From Salinispora mooreana (GTDB taxonomy: Bacteria; Actinomycetota; Actinomycetes; Mycobacteriales; Micromonosporaceae): a stretch of DNA of 64,000 nucleotides. Shown in pieces: positions 17,316 to 26,165 of this stretch. The DNA is taken from the NCBI RefSeq assembly GCF_000379065.1, contig NZ_KB900614.1, positions 394,421 to 458,420 of the forward strand, given 5' to 3'. The notes beneath the pieces are model-generated. The model was not told the origin of the DNA. It made no database searches and was given only the letters and a program-made list of their open reading frames with translations. How positions within the stretch are numbered: position 1 is the stretch's first letter; each line of letters opens with the position of its first letter. The position numbers and the translations under genes were made by a program.

Positions 17316-19106
17316 GTGGATGTCGACGCCGGACACGGCGCCGCCTTGGAGGGCGCGCTTCCGCCCCCACCGGCAGAGCTGCCGCTGACCCGCCGGCTGC
17401 GGACGCTGTTGGCGTGGTCCACCACCGAGGCCGAACCGGTTGGTGAACTGGTCCGCACACACCGGAACATCCACTCCGGAACGGATCCGTCGGTGCTACG
17501 TCGGGCGTACACGATCGCCGAGACGATGCACCGCGGGCAGTTCCGCAAGAGCGGCGAGCCCTACATCACCCATCCGCTCGCGGTCGCCCAGATCTGCGCC
17601 GGCCTCGGCATGGACGCGACAACCCTGGTCGCGGCGCTGCTGCACGACACCGTCGAGGACACCCGTTACACCCTCCAAGCCCTCGCCGACGACTTCGGGC
17701 CCGAGGTCGCCCATCTGGTTGATGGAGTGACCAAGTTCGACAAGGCGTTCTACGGTAAGGCCGCTGAGGCCGAGACGATCCGAAAGATGATCATCGCGGC
17801 CGGCAAGGACGTCCGAGTGTTGATCATCAAACTGGCGGACCGGCTGCACAACATGCGCACGCTCGGGGTCCGCTCCGCCGCGTCCCGGGAACGCATCGCC
17901 CGCAAGACCCAGGAGGTGCTCGTTCCGCTCTGCGACCGGCTGGGCATCCAGAAGCTCAAGCGAGAGCTGGATGACATCGTGCTGATGCACCTGGAGCCGG
18001 AAGAGCACGACCGCATCTCCCGGCACCTGCACGACCGGCCCGGCTGGGACGCATACCTGGCGGAGGTCGTCTCCCGGGCGAAGACGGCGCTCCGGCGCAG
18101 CCGGGTCAACGCCGACGTTACCCCCCGTCCACGCCACCTCTACTCGATCTGGAAGGACACCCTGGCCGGCGACCACGCCACGCCGTGTGACCTGCCCCGG
18201 GTCGTAATCGTCGTGAATGGCCCGGCCACCGACTGCTACGCGGCTCTGGGCGCCATCCACGGCACCTGGCCTCCCGTGCCCGGCCGGTTCAAGGACTACA
18301 TCGCCTCCCCGAAGAACAACCTCTACCGCTCCCTCCACACCAGCGTTCGCGGGCTGAGAGACCGCACTGTGGAGGTGCTGATCCGCACCGAGGAGATGCA
18401 CCGCTGTGCGGAGTACGGCATCGCCGCCAGCTACCGCTTCCCCGGGGCCCGCGTGGACCAGTCCGTCCGGGAGGAACAACTGGACTGGCTGCGACGCGTG
18501 CTGGACTGGGAACAGGAGACCGCCGACCCGGCGCAGTTCCTTGAGTCGCTGCGCAGCGACCTCGCCGAGGCGCAAATCCAGGTCTTCGCCGACGGCCGAC
18601 AGGTGGTGTTGCCCGCCGGGGCCACCCCGGTCGACCTCGCGTACGAACTCGGCACGGAGCGCGGCGACCACTGCCTGGCGACCCGGATCAACGGTCGACT
18701 CGCCCCACTCTCCTCCTGCCTCGAAGACGGCGACGTCGTGGAGATCTTCACCGAGACGGAACGGACGCCCGACGGCTTCGACACGGCCCCACGCGGTCCC
18801 CGCCGGGAATGGCTCGGCTTCGTCAAGTCCCCACAAGCCCAGATGCAGATCAACCGATGGTTTGCCGACCACACCGAACCGGGCATCTCCATCGCCGACA
18901 AGGTCCGCCTCGGCCGGGCCGCCGTCGGGCTGGCCCTACGCAAGCACGACCGGGGTCTCGCCAGCGACCTGCCCCTGCTCCGGCTCTCCGAGGAGCTCGG
19001 CTACCCCGACCTGGAGACGATGCTCGTCGCGGTCTTCGACCGGGCAATCGCACCGGACGCGGTGGTGAAGCAGCTCATCGACCTGGTTGACCACCGACAA
19101 CGGTGA
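17316..19106 (+). CDS. Short RelA/SpoT-homologue (HD, synthetase, TGS) without ACT domain
   Basis: 596-residue RSH-type (p)ppGpp enzyme. The HD hydrolase domain is intact, with His86 in YITHP, HDTVEDT at 110-116 and LADRLHNM at 173-180. The synthetase domain has RFKDYIASPK (324-333) and NNLYRSLHTS (334-343). However, the usual EVQIRT is VEVLIRT (352-358), so the Gln that normally follows the catalytic Glu is Leu, and the segment around CDLPRVVIVV is also divergent. A TGS domain lies at about 400-465. The protein ends soon after, lacking the zinc-finger and ACT/RRM regulatory domains of housekeeping Rel (700-850 residues). GTG at 17316 has GAGGAGG eight bases upstream. Predicted: hydrolase active, synthetase uncertain. 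A canonical rel gene should exist elsewhere. Confidence 0.88.
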   Translation: MDVDAGHGAALEGALPPPPAELPLTRRLRTLLAWSTTEAEPVGELVRTHRNIHSGTDPSVLRRAYTIAETMHRGQFRKSGEPYITHPLAVAQICAGLGMDATTLVAALLHDTVEDTRYTLQALADDFGPEVAHLVDGVTKFDKAFYGKAAEAETIRKMIIAAGKDVRVLIIKLADRLHNMRTLGVRSAASRERIARKTQEVLVPLCDRLGIQKLKRELDDIVLMHLEPEEHDRISRHLHDRPGWDAYLAEVVSRAKTALRRSRVNADVTPRPRHLYSIWKDTLAGDHATPCDLPRVVIVVNGPATDCYAALGAIHGTWPPVPGRFKDYIASPKNNLYRSLHTSVRGLRDRTVEVLIRTEEMHRCAEYGIAASYRFPGARVDQSVREEQLDWLRRVLDWEQETADPAQFLESLRSDLAEAQIQVFADGRQVVLPAGATPVDLAYELGTERGDHCLATRINGRLAPLSSCLEDGDVVEIFTETERTPDGFDTAPRGPRREWLGFVKSPQAQMQINRWFADHTEPGISIADKVRLGRAAVGLALRKHDRGLASDLPLLRLSEELGYPDLETMLVAVFDRAIAPDAVVKQLIDLVDHRQR

Positions 19107-19159
19107 TCCGGCCGGCCCCAGGCCGGCGGAGTTCCACCCGACGGCATTAGCCTGGACCC

Positions 19160-19702
19160 ATGATCTGCCGCTCGCGGATATCCGGACGTGCCATCGCATA
19201 CCAGGTCTTCTACCGGCTTCCGTTGCCCGTGCGGCGTCGCCTGGTCCGGCTGACCGTACCGAAGTACATCGTCGGTGCGGTCACCCTCGTTCGGGATACC
19301 GAGGCCAAGGGGGCCGGCCGGCTGCTCCTGCTACGCCAACCCCCGGGCCGGGGGTGGACGCTGCCGGCGGGGCTGCTGCAGAAGCGAGAGGCGCCGGTGG
19401 TCGGGGCGTGCCGCGAACTGTACGAGGAGACGGGCATCCGGCTCTCCCCCCGCGAGCTGACCCCGGCGGTACCGAACGCGATCGTCCACGACAAGGGTTG
19501 GGTAGACGTCGTGTTCACCGCAGAGGTGCCGGCGTCAACGACCAGCCTGCGGGTGGACGGCGCGGAGGTCTTCGAGGCCGCCTGGCACCCACTGGACGCC
19601 CTGCCCAGGTTGACCTGGCCCACGGCCCGCCTGCTCGGCTACTTCGACATCGGGCCGTTGGCAGGGCAGTTCCCACCAGCGCTACCCGAACCCCAGCAGT
19701 GA
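19160..19702 (+). CDS. NUDIX hydrolase
   Basis: 180-residue single-domain NUDIX enzyme that hydrolyses nucleoside diphosphates linked to another moiety; substrate unknown. The NUDIX box is present from the glycine of AGLLQKREAP through CRELYEETGI, including the REXXEE metal ligands. A basic N-terminal extension of about 35 residues precedes the domain. Its TGA overlaps the GTG of the next gene as GTGA, so it is coupled to a sugar-phosphate nucleotidyltransferase. A housecleaning or nucleotide-sugar related role is plausible from this pairing. Confidence 0.88.
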   Translation: MICRSRISGRAIAYQVFYRLPLPVRRRLVRLTVPKYIVGAVTLVRDTEAKGAGRLLLLRQPPGRGWTLPAGLLQKREAPVVGACRELYEETGIRLSPRELTPAVPNAIVHDKGWVDVVFTAEVPASTTSLRVDGAEVFEAAWHPLDALPRLTWPTARLLGYFDIGPLAGQFPPALPEPQQ

Positions 19703-20568
19703 CCGCCGTCGAGATCTGCGCGGTGGTCCTCGCCGCCGGCGAGGGCAGCCGGCTGCGTCCGCTGACCGAGCGGGTGCCCAAGGCGCTCTGTCCGGTCGGG
19801 AACGTCCCGTTGCTCGACCGGGTGCTCACCCGGCTTGCCGGGATCGATCTGACCGGGACCAGCCGGGTGGCGGTCAACGCGAGCTCTCTCGCCGAGCAGG
19901 TGATCGCGCACGTCGGGGACCGGGCCCACCGGTCGGTGGAGCCCGACGGCCCGCTCGGCACCGCCGGCGGCCTGGCGAAGCTACGCGACTGGATCGACGG
20001 GCGGGGCGTCCTGGTCGGGAACGCAGACGCCTACCTCGCCGACCCGGACCGTCCGCCGGGACCGGACATCGCCGCACTACTGCACGACTGGGACGGCGAG
20101 ACCGTACGGCTGCTGGGCCAGCCCGCCGTGAACCCAACGGCACCCGGCACCTTCGACGGCCACGCCTTCACCGGGTTCTCCCTGCTGCCGTGGCGGCGAG
20201 TTCGGCACCTGCCGCTGGAGTTCGGCGATCTGGTCCGAACGGTCTGGCGTCCGGCGGAGGCGGCCGGCGAGCTGACGGTGGTCCCCTATCCCGGCACGTT
20301 CTACGACACCGGCACCCCCGCCGACTACCTCACCGCCAACCTGCACGCCGCGGGCGGCGATAGCCTGGTTGACCCCACGGCGCTGGTAACCGGCCCGTGC
20401 CGGTCGGCGGTGATCGGGGCGGGTGCGCGGGTGCACGGGGCTGTCACCGGGGCCGTGGTCTGGCCGGGTGCCACGGTGGGGGCGGAGGAGCACGTTCAGA
20501 ATGCGATCCGCGCGGGGACCGATCTCACCGTCGTAGTCAGCGAACCCACCACTGCCGGGAACGTCTAG
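19699..20568 (+). CDS. Sugar-phosphate nucleotidyltransferase
   Basis: 289-residue GT-A-like nucleotidyltransferase that makes NDP-sugars from sugar-1-phosphate and NTP. The signature VVLAAGEGSRLRPLTERVPK is at residues ~8-27, containing the GxGxR nucleotide loop and the substrate lysine. The metal-binding Asp is in VLVGNADAYLAD. The C-terminal part ends in a short left-handed beta-helix-like repeat (SAVIGAGARVHGAVTGAVVW). The sequence resembles mannose-1-phosphate guanylyltransferases but specificity is not provable. The start GTG at 19699 is fixed by the GTGA overlap with the NUDIX gene. Confidence 0.85.
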   Translation: MTAVEICAVVLAAGEGSRLRPLTERVPKALCPVGNVPLLDRVLTRLAGIDLTGTSRVAVNASSLAEQVIAHVGDRAHRSVEPDGPLGTAGGLAKLRDWIDGRGVLVGNADAYLADPDRPPGPDIAALLHDWDGETVRLLGQPAVNPTAPGTFDGHAFTGFSLLPWRRVRHLPLEFGDLVRTVWRPAEAAGELTVVPYPGTFYDTGTPADYLTANLHAAGGDSLVDPTALVTGPCRSAVIGAGARVHGAVTGAVVWPGATVGAEEHVQNAIRAGTDLTVVVSEPTTAGNV

Positions 20569-20604
20569 CATGAGCGGAGAAGCCGACGAACGGAGCGAAC
20601 TCCT

Positions 20605-20892
20605 GTGATCACCGCGATTGTGCTGATCGACTGCGCCACCGACTCGATCCCCGAGGTGGCTGAGGCACTCGCCGCACTGCCCGGTGTCAGCGAGGTCTAC
20701 TCGGTGGCCGGGCAGGTCGACCTGGTCGCGATAGTCCGGGTCCGCGAGTTCGAGCAGATCGCTGAGGTGATCGCCGGGCGCATCTCCAAGGTGTCGGGGG
20801 TGCTGAACACCGACTCCCACATCGCATTCCGCGCGTACTCGCAGCACGACCTCGAGCAGACGTTCGCGATTGGCCTCGCCTCCGCCGACTGA
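20605..20892 (+). CDS. Stand-alone Lrp/AsnC ligand-binding (RAM) domain protein
   Basis: 95-residue protein consisting only of the alpha/beta RAM dimerisation and ligand-binding domain of Lrp/AsnC regulators, without a helix-turn-helix. It begins ITAIVLIDCATDSIPEVAEA and contains the typical segment VYSVAGQVDLVAIVRV. Such stand-alone domains form ring oligomers and may sense amino acids or modify other Lrp proteins. GTG at 20605 follows GGAG by 8-9 bases. It is the last plus-strand gene before a strong hairpin terminator. Confidence 0.85.
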   Translation: MITAIVLIDCATDSIPEVAEALAALPGVSEVYSVAGQVDLVAIVRVREFEQIAEVIAGRISKVSGVLNTDSHIAFRAYSQHDLEQTFAIGLASAD

Positions 20893-20916
20893 CGGGCAGC
20901 AGACACGCCACGCAGC

Positions 20917-20956
20917 CGACGGCCGGTCCACCCCATCCGGGGTGGACCGGCCGTCG
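20917..20956. terminator. 18-bp perfect hairpin between convergent genes
   Basis: An 18-base-pair perfect stem with a 4-base loop ATCC lies midway between the Lrp-type gene and the convergent DUF4142 gene. It has no U tract, as is usual for actinomycete hairpin terminators, and can serve both strands. Confidence 0.85.
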
Positions 20957-20972
20957 AGCTACCTCATCGTGG

Positions 20973-21650
20973 TCAACTATTGCCCGGAGCCGGGGTCTCG
21001 GTGCCGGTGCCGCCGCCCGGAGCCGGTGACTCGGTGGTGCTACCCGGAGCCGGGCTCTCGGTGGTGCCGGGGCCCGGAGTGGTCATACCCGGGCTCGGGG
21101 TCGCGGTGCCGGTACTCTGCGGGACCTGGACACCCATCTGGTTGGCCAGCTCGACCAACTCGTCGTAGTGGGTCTGCAGGGTCGGCAACGCGGTCTGCGC
21201 CAACTCGATCACCGACGAGTCAGAGCCCTGCGAGATCTCCGTCTGGGTGGCCTGGATGGCCTGGACGTGGCCGGTCAGGTTACTGGTCACCCAGAGCTGG
21301 TCAAATTCCTCGCCGCTGGCGTTGTTCATCTGGTCGGTGGCGTCCTGCTGGTCAGCCGTCAGCTCGCTCGTCAGCTCGACACCGAGCTGGCTGGCGACCT
21401 GCTGGACCGTCTCATCCAGTTGGGTGTGGTCAGTCCCGATCTGTTGGCCCAGGTCCTTGACCCCCTGGTCCTGGGCCTTCTGCCCAGCCAACTCCCCCTT
21501 GCCGATCTCAAACAGATTCACCTGGTGAATGGCCTGTAGGTACTGGGTGTCCTGCTGCGAAGGCTGCACCGCGGCCTGGGCAGCCGCGGCGGGTGCGATA
21601 CCCACCAGCACCAACGCGGCAAGCAGGCCCAGGCGTTTGAATCCCCACAT
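20973..21650 (-). CDS. Secreted DUF4142 protein with Pro/Thr-rich tail
   Basis: 225-residue exported protein. A Sec signal peptide occupies about residues 1-27 (hydrophobic LGLLAALVLVGIAP, likely cleavage after AAAAQA). A ferritin-like helical DUF4142 domain (about 35-170) follows, containing YLQAIHQVNLFEIGKGELA and TDHTQLDETVQQ. The last 45 residues are low-complexity, with repeats of the type ESPAPG and ETPAPG, probably an extended spacer outside the membrane. DUF4142 has no established biochemical role. The gene is isolated between two terminators. Confidence 0.88.
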   Translation of the reverse strand: MWGFKRLGLLAALVLVGIAPAAAAQAAVQPSQQDTQYLQAIHQVNLFEIGKGELAGQKAQDQGVKDLGQQIGTDHTQLDETVQQVASQLGVELTSELTADQQDATDQMNNASGEEFDQLWVTSNLTGHVQAIQATQTEISQGSDSSVIELAQTALPTLQTHYDELVELANQMGVQVPQSTGTATPSPGMTTPGPGTTESPAPGSTTESPAPGGGTGTETPAPGNS

Positions 21651-21738
21651 TCGTCCTCCCCCTCGAGACGTTGGACCGCACGGATACCCGACTGGCCGGG
21701 GTTATTCCTCGGTCCCAGGCCAGGTATGCCCCCACAGG

Positions 21739-21774
21739 CGTGGCGCCCGCCGGAGTTCTCCGGCGGGCGCCACG
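21739..21774 (-). terminator. 16-bp hairpin terminator after qcrB
   Basis: A perfect 16-base-pair stem with loop GTTC lies 23 bp past the qcrB stop on the minus strand, ending the ctaE-qcrCAB transcription unit. There is no U tract. Confidence 0.8.
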
Positions 21775-21796
21775 TGCGGTTACGTCGCGGGTGAGG

Positions 21797-23404
21797 TCAG
21801 CGGCGCTCGCCGCTGGTGATCTCCGAACGCTCGGTCTCCGAGTCGACCGGAGGTGCCGGCGATACCGGCGCCTCGGCGGGCTTCTCGATCGGGTAGAAGA
21901 AGCCCCGGATCGCCGGGCCGAGCGCGCCGAGCCGGTTCATCTTCTTCGGCACCACCCAGCCGACGTACTCCAGTTCGCCGTCCTCGCGGTGGAGCGGCTG
22001 GTGCACCTCGACGAACCGGCCGTCCGGCAGCCGCCGGATGATGCCGGTCTCGACCCCGTGCGCCAGAACCTCCCGGTCGTGCTGTTGGAGACCCAGACAG
22101 ATCCGGTAGGTGACGTAGTACGCCAGCGGCGGGAGGAGCAGCAGACCGATCCGGCCACCCCAGGTCATCGCGTTCAGGCTGATATTGAACTTGTCGGCGA
22201 TGACATCGTTCGCCCCGGAGAGCGCCAGCACCAGGTAGAAGGTGACGGCCATGGCACCCAGCCCGCTACGCGCCGGAACGTCCCGCGGCCGCTGGAGCAG
22301 GTTGTGGTGGCGGTAGTCCTTGAGGCGCCGGGCCTCAATGAACGGATAGAGCACGGACATACCCACCAGCACCCCGGGCAACACGACCGTTGGCCAGAAC
22401 AGCGGCGGAATGACGTACCCATCGCCGATCGGAATATAGATCTCCCAGGCGGGCATCAGCCGGGTAGAGCCGTCGAGGAACATGACGTACCAGTCAGGCT
22501 GGCTGGCGGCCGACACCACCCACGCCTCGTACGGCCCGAACAACCAGATCGGGTTGATCTGGAACAGGCCGGCCATCAGCGCGACCACACCGAAGACGAC
22601 CATGAAGAAGCCGCCCTGCTTCAACGCGTACCGCGGGAACATCCGCTCGCCGACCACGTTGTCGTTGGTCCGGCCGGGGCCGGGCCACTGGGTGTGCTTC
22701 TGCTTGAAGACCAGCCCCAGGTGGGCACCGATCAGGGCGAGCAGCAGGCCGGGGATGAGCAGTACGTGCGCGATGTAGAACCGGCTGATGATGATCGTTC
22801 CGGGGAACTCGCCGTCGAAGATCGAGGACGTGAGCCAGGAGCCGATCACCGGAATCGACAACATGATGCCGGAGGCGATTCGGAGCCCGGTGCCGGAGAG
22901 GCCGTCGTCCGGCAGGGAGTAGCCGGTGAAACCGGCCAGGAAGCCAACCCAGAACAGCAGCGAGCCGATGATCCAGTTCGCCTCCCGCGGCTTGCGGAAC
23001 GCGCCGGTGAAGAAGACCCGCAGCATGTGCACCACGATCGCGGCCATGAACAGCAGGGCCGCCCAGTGGTGCATCTGCCGCATGATCAGGCCGCCCCGGA
23101 CATCGAACGTAATGTCCAGACTGGAGGCGTATGCGGCGGACATCGGCGTGCCCCGCAGCGGGGCATAGCTGCCGTTGTAGAGCACCTCGGTCATCGCCGG
23201 CTCGTAGAAGAAGGTCAGGAAGACCCCGGTGAGCAGCAGGATGACGAACGAGAAGAGCGCAATCTCACCCAGCAGGAAGGACCAGTGGTCCGGAAAGACC
23301 TTGTTCAGGAGCCGACGGAGCGGGGTCGCCACCTGAAAGCGGTCGTCCACTCCCCGGGCCACGTTCCCCGGGACGGCTGCCATCTCAAACTTGCGCCGCT
23401 TCAC
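21797..23404 (-). CDS. qcrB: Cytochrome bc1 complex cytochrome b subunit
   Basis: Membrane cytochrome b of the menaquinol:cytochrome c reductase, 535 residues, with eight or more membrane helices. The first half has FFYEPAMTEVLYNGSYAPL and the heme-binding histidine helices around RQMHHWAALLFMAAIVVHML. The second contains AHVLLIPGLLLALIGAHLG. The quinol-site PEWY-type motif appears as QPDWYVMFLDG. The long C-terminal extension after the last helix is typical of actinobacteria. GTG at 23404 overlaps the qcrA stop as GTGA. Part of ctaE-qcrC-qcrA-qcrB, encoding the bc1 part of the III2-IV2 supercomplex. Confidence 0.97.
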   Translation of the reverse strand: MKRRKFEMAAVPGNVARGVDDRFQVATPLRRLLNKVFPDHWSFLLGEIALFSFVILLLTGVFLTFFYEPAMTEVLYNGSYAPLRGTPMSAAYASSLDITFDVRGGLIMRQMHHWAALLFMAAIVVHMLRVFFTGAFRKPREANWIIGSLLFWVGFLAGFTGYSLPDDGLSGTGLRIASGIMLSIPVIGSWLTSSIFDGEFPGTIIISRFYIAHVLLIPGLLLALIGAHLGLVFKQKHTQWPGPGRTNDNVVGERMFPRYALKQGGFFMVVFGVVALMAGLFQINPIWLFGPYEAWVVSAASQPDWYVMFLDGSTRLMPAWEIYIPIGDGYVIPPLFWPTVVLPGVLVGMSVLYPFIEARRLKDYRHHNLLQRPRDVPARSGLGAMAVTFYLVLALSGANDVIADKFNISLNAMTWGGRIGLLLLPPLAYYVTYRICLGLQQHDREVLAHGVETGIIRRLPDGRFVEVHQPLHREDGELEYVGWVVPKKMNRLGALGPAIRGFFYPIEKPAEAPVSPAPPVDSETERSEITSGERR

Positions 23405-24486
23405 GGCCGCTCCCAGAAGTCGGGCCCGACGGTCTCGGTGTAGTCGGACGTGGCCACGAAGTAACCCTCGTCGTCAACGACGATCGGCAACTGCGGTAGC
23501 CGACGGCTGGCGGGACCGAAGATGGGCTTCGCGTTGTCGGTGATCAGGAACTGCGACTGGTGACACGGGCAGAGCAGCCGGTTGGTCTGCTGTTCGTAGA
23601 GGCTGGCGGGGCAGCCAGCGTGCGTGCAGATCTTCGAGTAGGCGGCGAAGTTGCCCCACATGAAGTCGTCGTGGCCGATCCGCACGTTGGCCTCGCGGGC
23701 CTCCTGCGCATCCGCGTCCCGAAGGTGGATCAACAACGCTGGCGAGTCTGCGTACTTGTTACTCACCCCGTGGTCGATGCCGGGGAAGACGGTGATCTGG
23801 CCACCAGCGCTGATGTCCGCCGGGCGGATCGGACGGCCGTCCTCACGGACCAGCCGGACCTTCTGCCCGCCCTCGGTGGGCGCGAAACCCGTGGTGAACA
23901 TCTGGTTGTTCTTGTGCGGCTGCGAGATCAGGCCCCCCACCAGCGGCGCCGCGGCCACCGCGCCGACCGGCGCGAGACCGGCCAGCAGCGAGACTCCCAG
24001 CAACGGCCGGCGCTTCACGCCCAGCTCGTCAGCCATGTAGAGCATCGTCTGCGCGGTGACGGTCCGGTCCCGCTCGTTGACCTCGCCCTCATGCCGGTCC
24101 TGAACCGAGACCTCCTTGGGCAGCAGCTTCTTGCCCCAGGTGAGAATGCCGAAGCCGATGCCGAGCAGGGAGACACCCAGGGTGACACCGAGCAGCGGCG
24201 TGTACCACTTGTCGCCGCCGTAGCCCAGCTCGTACTCCCAGGGCCACCAGATGTAGATCGCCAGGAAGGCGGTCGCGGAGGCGCCGGTCAGCAGGAAGAA
24301 CAGGGCGACCGTACGGCTCAGTCGTCGCTCGGCCTTGCTACCCGGCACGACCTGCGGCTCGTAGTGGACGATCTCGATGTCGTCCTCACGGGCGCCCGCA
24401 CGGACGATGTCGAAGCGACTGAGGTCCGGGTCATCCAGGTCGACCGGCTGGTCGCCGCCCGCGTTTCCAGGGTGGGTGGTGGTCAT
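23401..24486 (-). CDS. qcrA: Cytochrome bc1 complex Rieske iron-sulfur subunit
   Basis: 361-residue Rieske protein. Three N-terminal hydrophobic helices (an actinobacterial feature; most bacteria have one) anchor it. The C-terminal 2Fe-2S domain has CTHAGCPASLYEQQ and CPCHQSQF, giving the two Cys and two His ligands. ATG at 24486 was chosen because AGGTGA lies just upstream and the protein then starts at the usual acidic N-terminus. It transfers electrons from menaquinol at QcrB to the diheme QcrC. Overlaps qcrB by 4 bases. Confidence 0.96.
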   Translation of the reverse strand: MTTTHPGNAGGDQPVDLDDPDLSRFDIVRAGAREDDIEIVHYEPQVVPGSKAERRLSRTVALFFLLTGASATAFLAIYIWWPWEYELGYGGDKWYTPLLGVTLGVSLLGIGFGILTWGKKLLPKEVSVQDRHEGEVNERDRTVTAQTMLYMADELGVKRRPLLGVSLLAGLAPVGAVAAAPLVGGLISQPHKNNQMFTTGFAPTEGGQKVRLVREDGRPIRPADISAGGQITVFPGIDHGVSNKYADSPALLIHLRDADAQEAREANVRIGHDDFMWGNFAAYSKICTHAGCPASLYEQQTNRLLCPCHQSQFLITDNAKPIFGPASRRLPQLPIVVDDEGYFVATSDYTETVGPDFWERP

Positions 24487-24553
24487 GCCGTCACCTCGCT
24501 GTGGGCGGTGCCGACCCGCGACACCGGCGCAATGTTGGTCTGGAACCGCCCGG

Positions 24554-25387
24554 TCACGACTTACCCGCAATCCACAGGGTGGTAAAGACCAGCGCGACGA
24601 TGCCGACCAGGAAGATCGCCAGACCCTCGGTCGAGGGGCCGTAGCGGCCGAGGTTGAAGCCACCCGGGTCCTGGTTGTGGTTCAGGGTCTCCTGGATGTA
24701 GGCGATGATGTCGGCCTTCTGCTCGGGCGTGATCTGGTTGTCCCCGAACACCGGCATGTTCTGCGGGCCACTGAGCATCGCGGCGTAGATCTGCCGATCG
24801 GTGGCGGGCTTCAGGGTTGGCGCGTACTTACCCGAGGAGAGGGCGCCACCGCCACCGCCGAAGGCGTGACACTGCGAGCAGTTGATCCGGAACAGCTCGC
24901 CACCGGCGGCGAGGTTGCCGCCCTTGTGGAGATCTTCGCCGGCCGGTACCTCCGGGCCGCCGCCAAGCTCCTGGATGTACTGCCCGAGCTGACGGATCTC
25001 ATCGTCGTTGAAGACCGGAGGCTTGCGGGGTGCCTGGGCCTCCTGCCGGACCATCGGCATCCGACCCGTGCCCACCTGGAACTCGACCGAGGCGGAGCCA
25101 ACGCCGACCAGACTCGGGCCACGCCCCTCGACGCCCTGCGCGTTGCGACCGTGGCAGCTCACACAGCTTTCGTTGAACAGCGCCTTGCCGTCCGTGGCGG
25201 CGCTGGACATCGGTGTGTCCTGCGCCTGCACGCTGGGGGCGAAAGCCGTGTAGGCACCGCCAGCCAGCATCAGCGCTGCCAGCAGCCGGACCGCGGCACC
25301 CAGCCGGCGGCGGCCCCTGCTGCGCGCCGCGGGCCGCCCGCGCAGCCGCGCGAGCAGACCGCGTCGGCGGTCGTTGTCAGAAGTCAT
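24554..25387 (-). CDS. qcrC: Diheme cytochrome c subunit of bc1 complex
   Basis: 277-residue membrane-bound cytochrome cc. It has a basic N-terminus, a hydrophobic segment (about 32-52), two class I cytochrome c domains with heme motifs CVSCH (75-79) and CSQCH (170-174), and a C-terminal membrane helix (about 250-272). The two hemes pass electrons directly to the CuA site of CtaC, replacing soluble cytochrome c in actinobacteria. ATG at 25387. It is followed by qcrA after a 67-bp gap. Confidence 0.96.
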   Translation of the reverse strand: MTSDNDRRRGLLARLRGRPAARSRGRRRLGAAVRLLAALMLAGGAYTAFAPSVQAQDTPMSSAATDGKALFNESCVSCHGRNAQGVEGRGPSLVGVGSASVEFQVGTGRMPMVRQEAQAPRKPPVFNDDEIRQLGQYIQELGGGPEVPAGEDLHKGGNLAAGGELFRINCSQCHAFGGGGGALSSGKYAPTLKPATDRQIYAAMLSGPQNMPVFGDNQITPEQKADIIAYIQETLNHNQDPGGFNLGRYGPSTEGLAIFLVGIVALVFTTLWIAGKS

Positions 25388-25459
25388 GACCTGTGTCCTT
25401 AACCGGTTGGACCTTGCCTGAGGGGACGAAGCAGCGGCGCGATTCGGGGCGCGCCAAGA

Positions 25460-26059
25460 TCACTGAAGCCAGTAGATCATGGCGTAGAGGGCGATCCACA
25501 CCACATCGACGAAGTGCCAGTAGTACGACACCACGATCGCCGATGTCGCCTGCGCCGGCGTGAATCGACCCATGGTGGTGCGAATCATGAAGATGACGAA
25601 GGCGACCAAGCCGCCCGCCACGTGGAGACCGTGGAAGCCGGTGGTGAGGTAGAACATCGATCCGTAGCCGTCTTCGTTGATCTTGATGCCCTCGTGGATC
25701 AGCTCCCGGTACTCGTTCAGCTGGCCGAGTACGAAGATCAGTCCCATCACGAAGGTGATCGTGAACCAACGCCGCAGGGCGTGCACGTCCCCCTTCTCCG
25801 CGGCGAACACGCCGATCTGGCAGGTCACCGACGAGAGCACCAAAATCACCGTGAACGTCGTCGCGTACGGAACATTCAGATGCGGAGTGTGCTCCGCCCA
25901 CTGCTCCGGCGCCGCGGCACGGATCGAGAAGTACATCGCGAACAGCGCCGCGAAGAACATGAGTTCGCTGGAGAGCCACACGATCGTCCCGACGCTGACC
26001 ATGTTGGGTCGCGTCAGGGAGTGGATCCGGCTCTTGTCAATCGCTGGGGCCGCAGTCAC
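25460..26059 (-). CDS. ctaE: Cytochrome aa3 oxidase subunit III
   Basis: 199-residue integral membrane subunit with five hydrophobic helices, the short actinobacterial form of COX3. Recognisable segments are [20 protein letters not shown] near the N-terminus and [18 protein letters not shown] with the conserved His pair. It stabilises the oxygen-reducing subunit I. GTG start at 26059. First gene of the minus-strand ctaE-qcrCAB unit; the 107-bp region upstream is shared with the divergent CtaG-like gene. Confidence 0.95.
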   Translation of the reverse strand: MTAAPAIDKSRIHSLTRPNMVSVGTIVWLSSELMFFAALFAMYFSIRAAAPEQWAEHTPHLNVPYATTFTVILVLSSVTCQIGVFAAEKGDVHALRRWFTITFVMGLIFVLGQLNEYRELIHEGIKINEDGYGSMFYLTTGFHGLHVAGGLVAFVIFMIRTTMGRFTPAQATSAIVVSYYWHFVDVVWIALYAMIYWLQ

Positions 26060-26137
26060 GCGGTCATTATTGCCGTTCAGCGAGGCCGGCGATCAGCGGG
26101 GGCCCAAACCGGTGCTCCGGGCAGCCCGATCGGGGGG

Positions 26138-26156
26138 TCCGATTAGCCTCACCTAA
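26138..26156. promoter_or_regulatory. Iron-box-like (DmdR/IdeR) site over the CtaG-like gene start
   Basis: The 19 bases ending TTAGCCTCACCTAA agree at 15 of 19 positions with the DtxR-family iron box of streptomycetes as I recall it (TTAGGTTAGGCTCACCTAA), and equally with the mycobacterial IdeR box on the other strand. It ends 9 bases before the GTG of the CtaG-like gene, where a bound repressor would block initiation. It also lies 79 bp from the start of divergent ctaE. Binding has not been shown. Confidence 0.5.
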
Positions 26157-26165
26157 GGTGAAAAC

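Noticed and set aside
21671..23443. 590-codon plus-strand frame over qcrB
   Set aside because: Antisense shadow of cytochrome b with a composition dominated by His/Asp/Arg/Glu and no recognisable domain.
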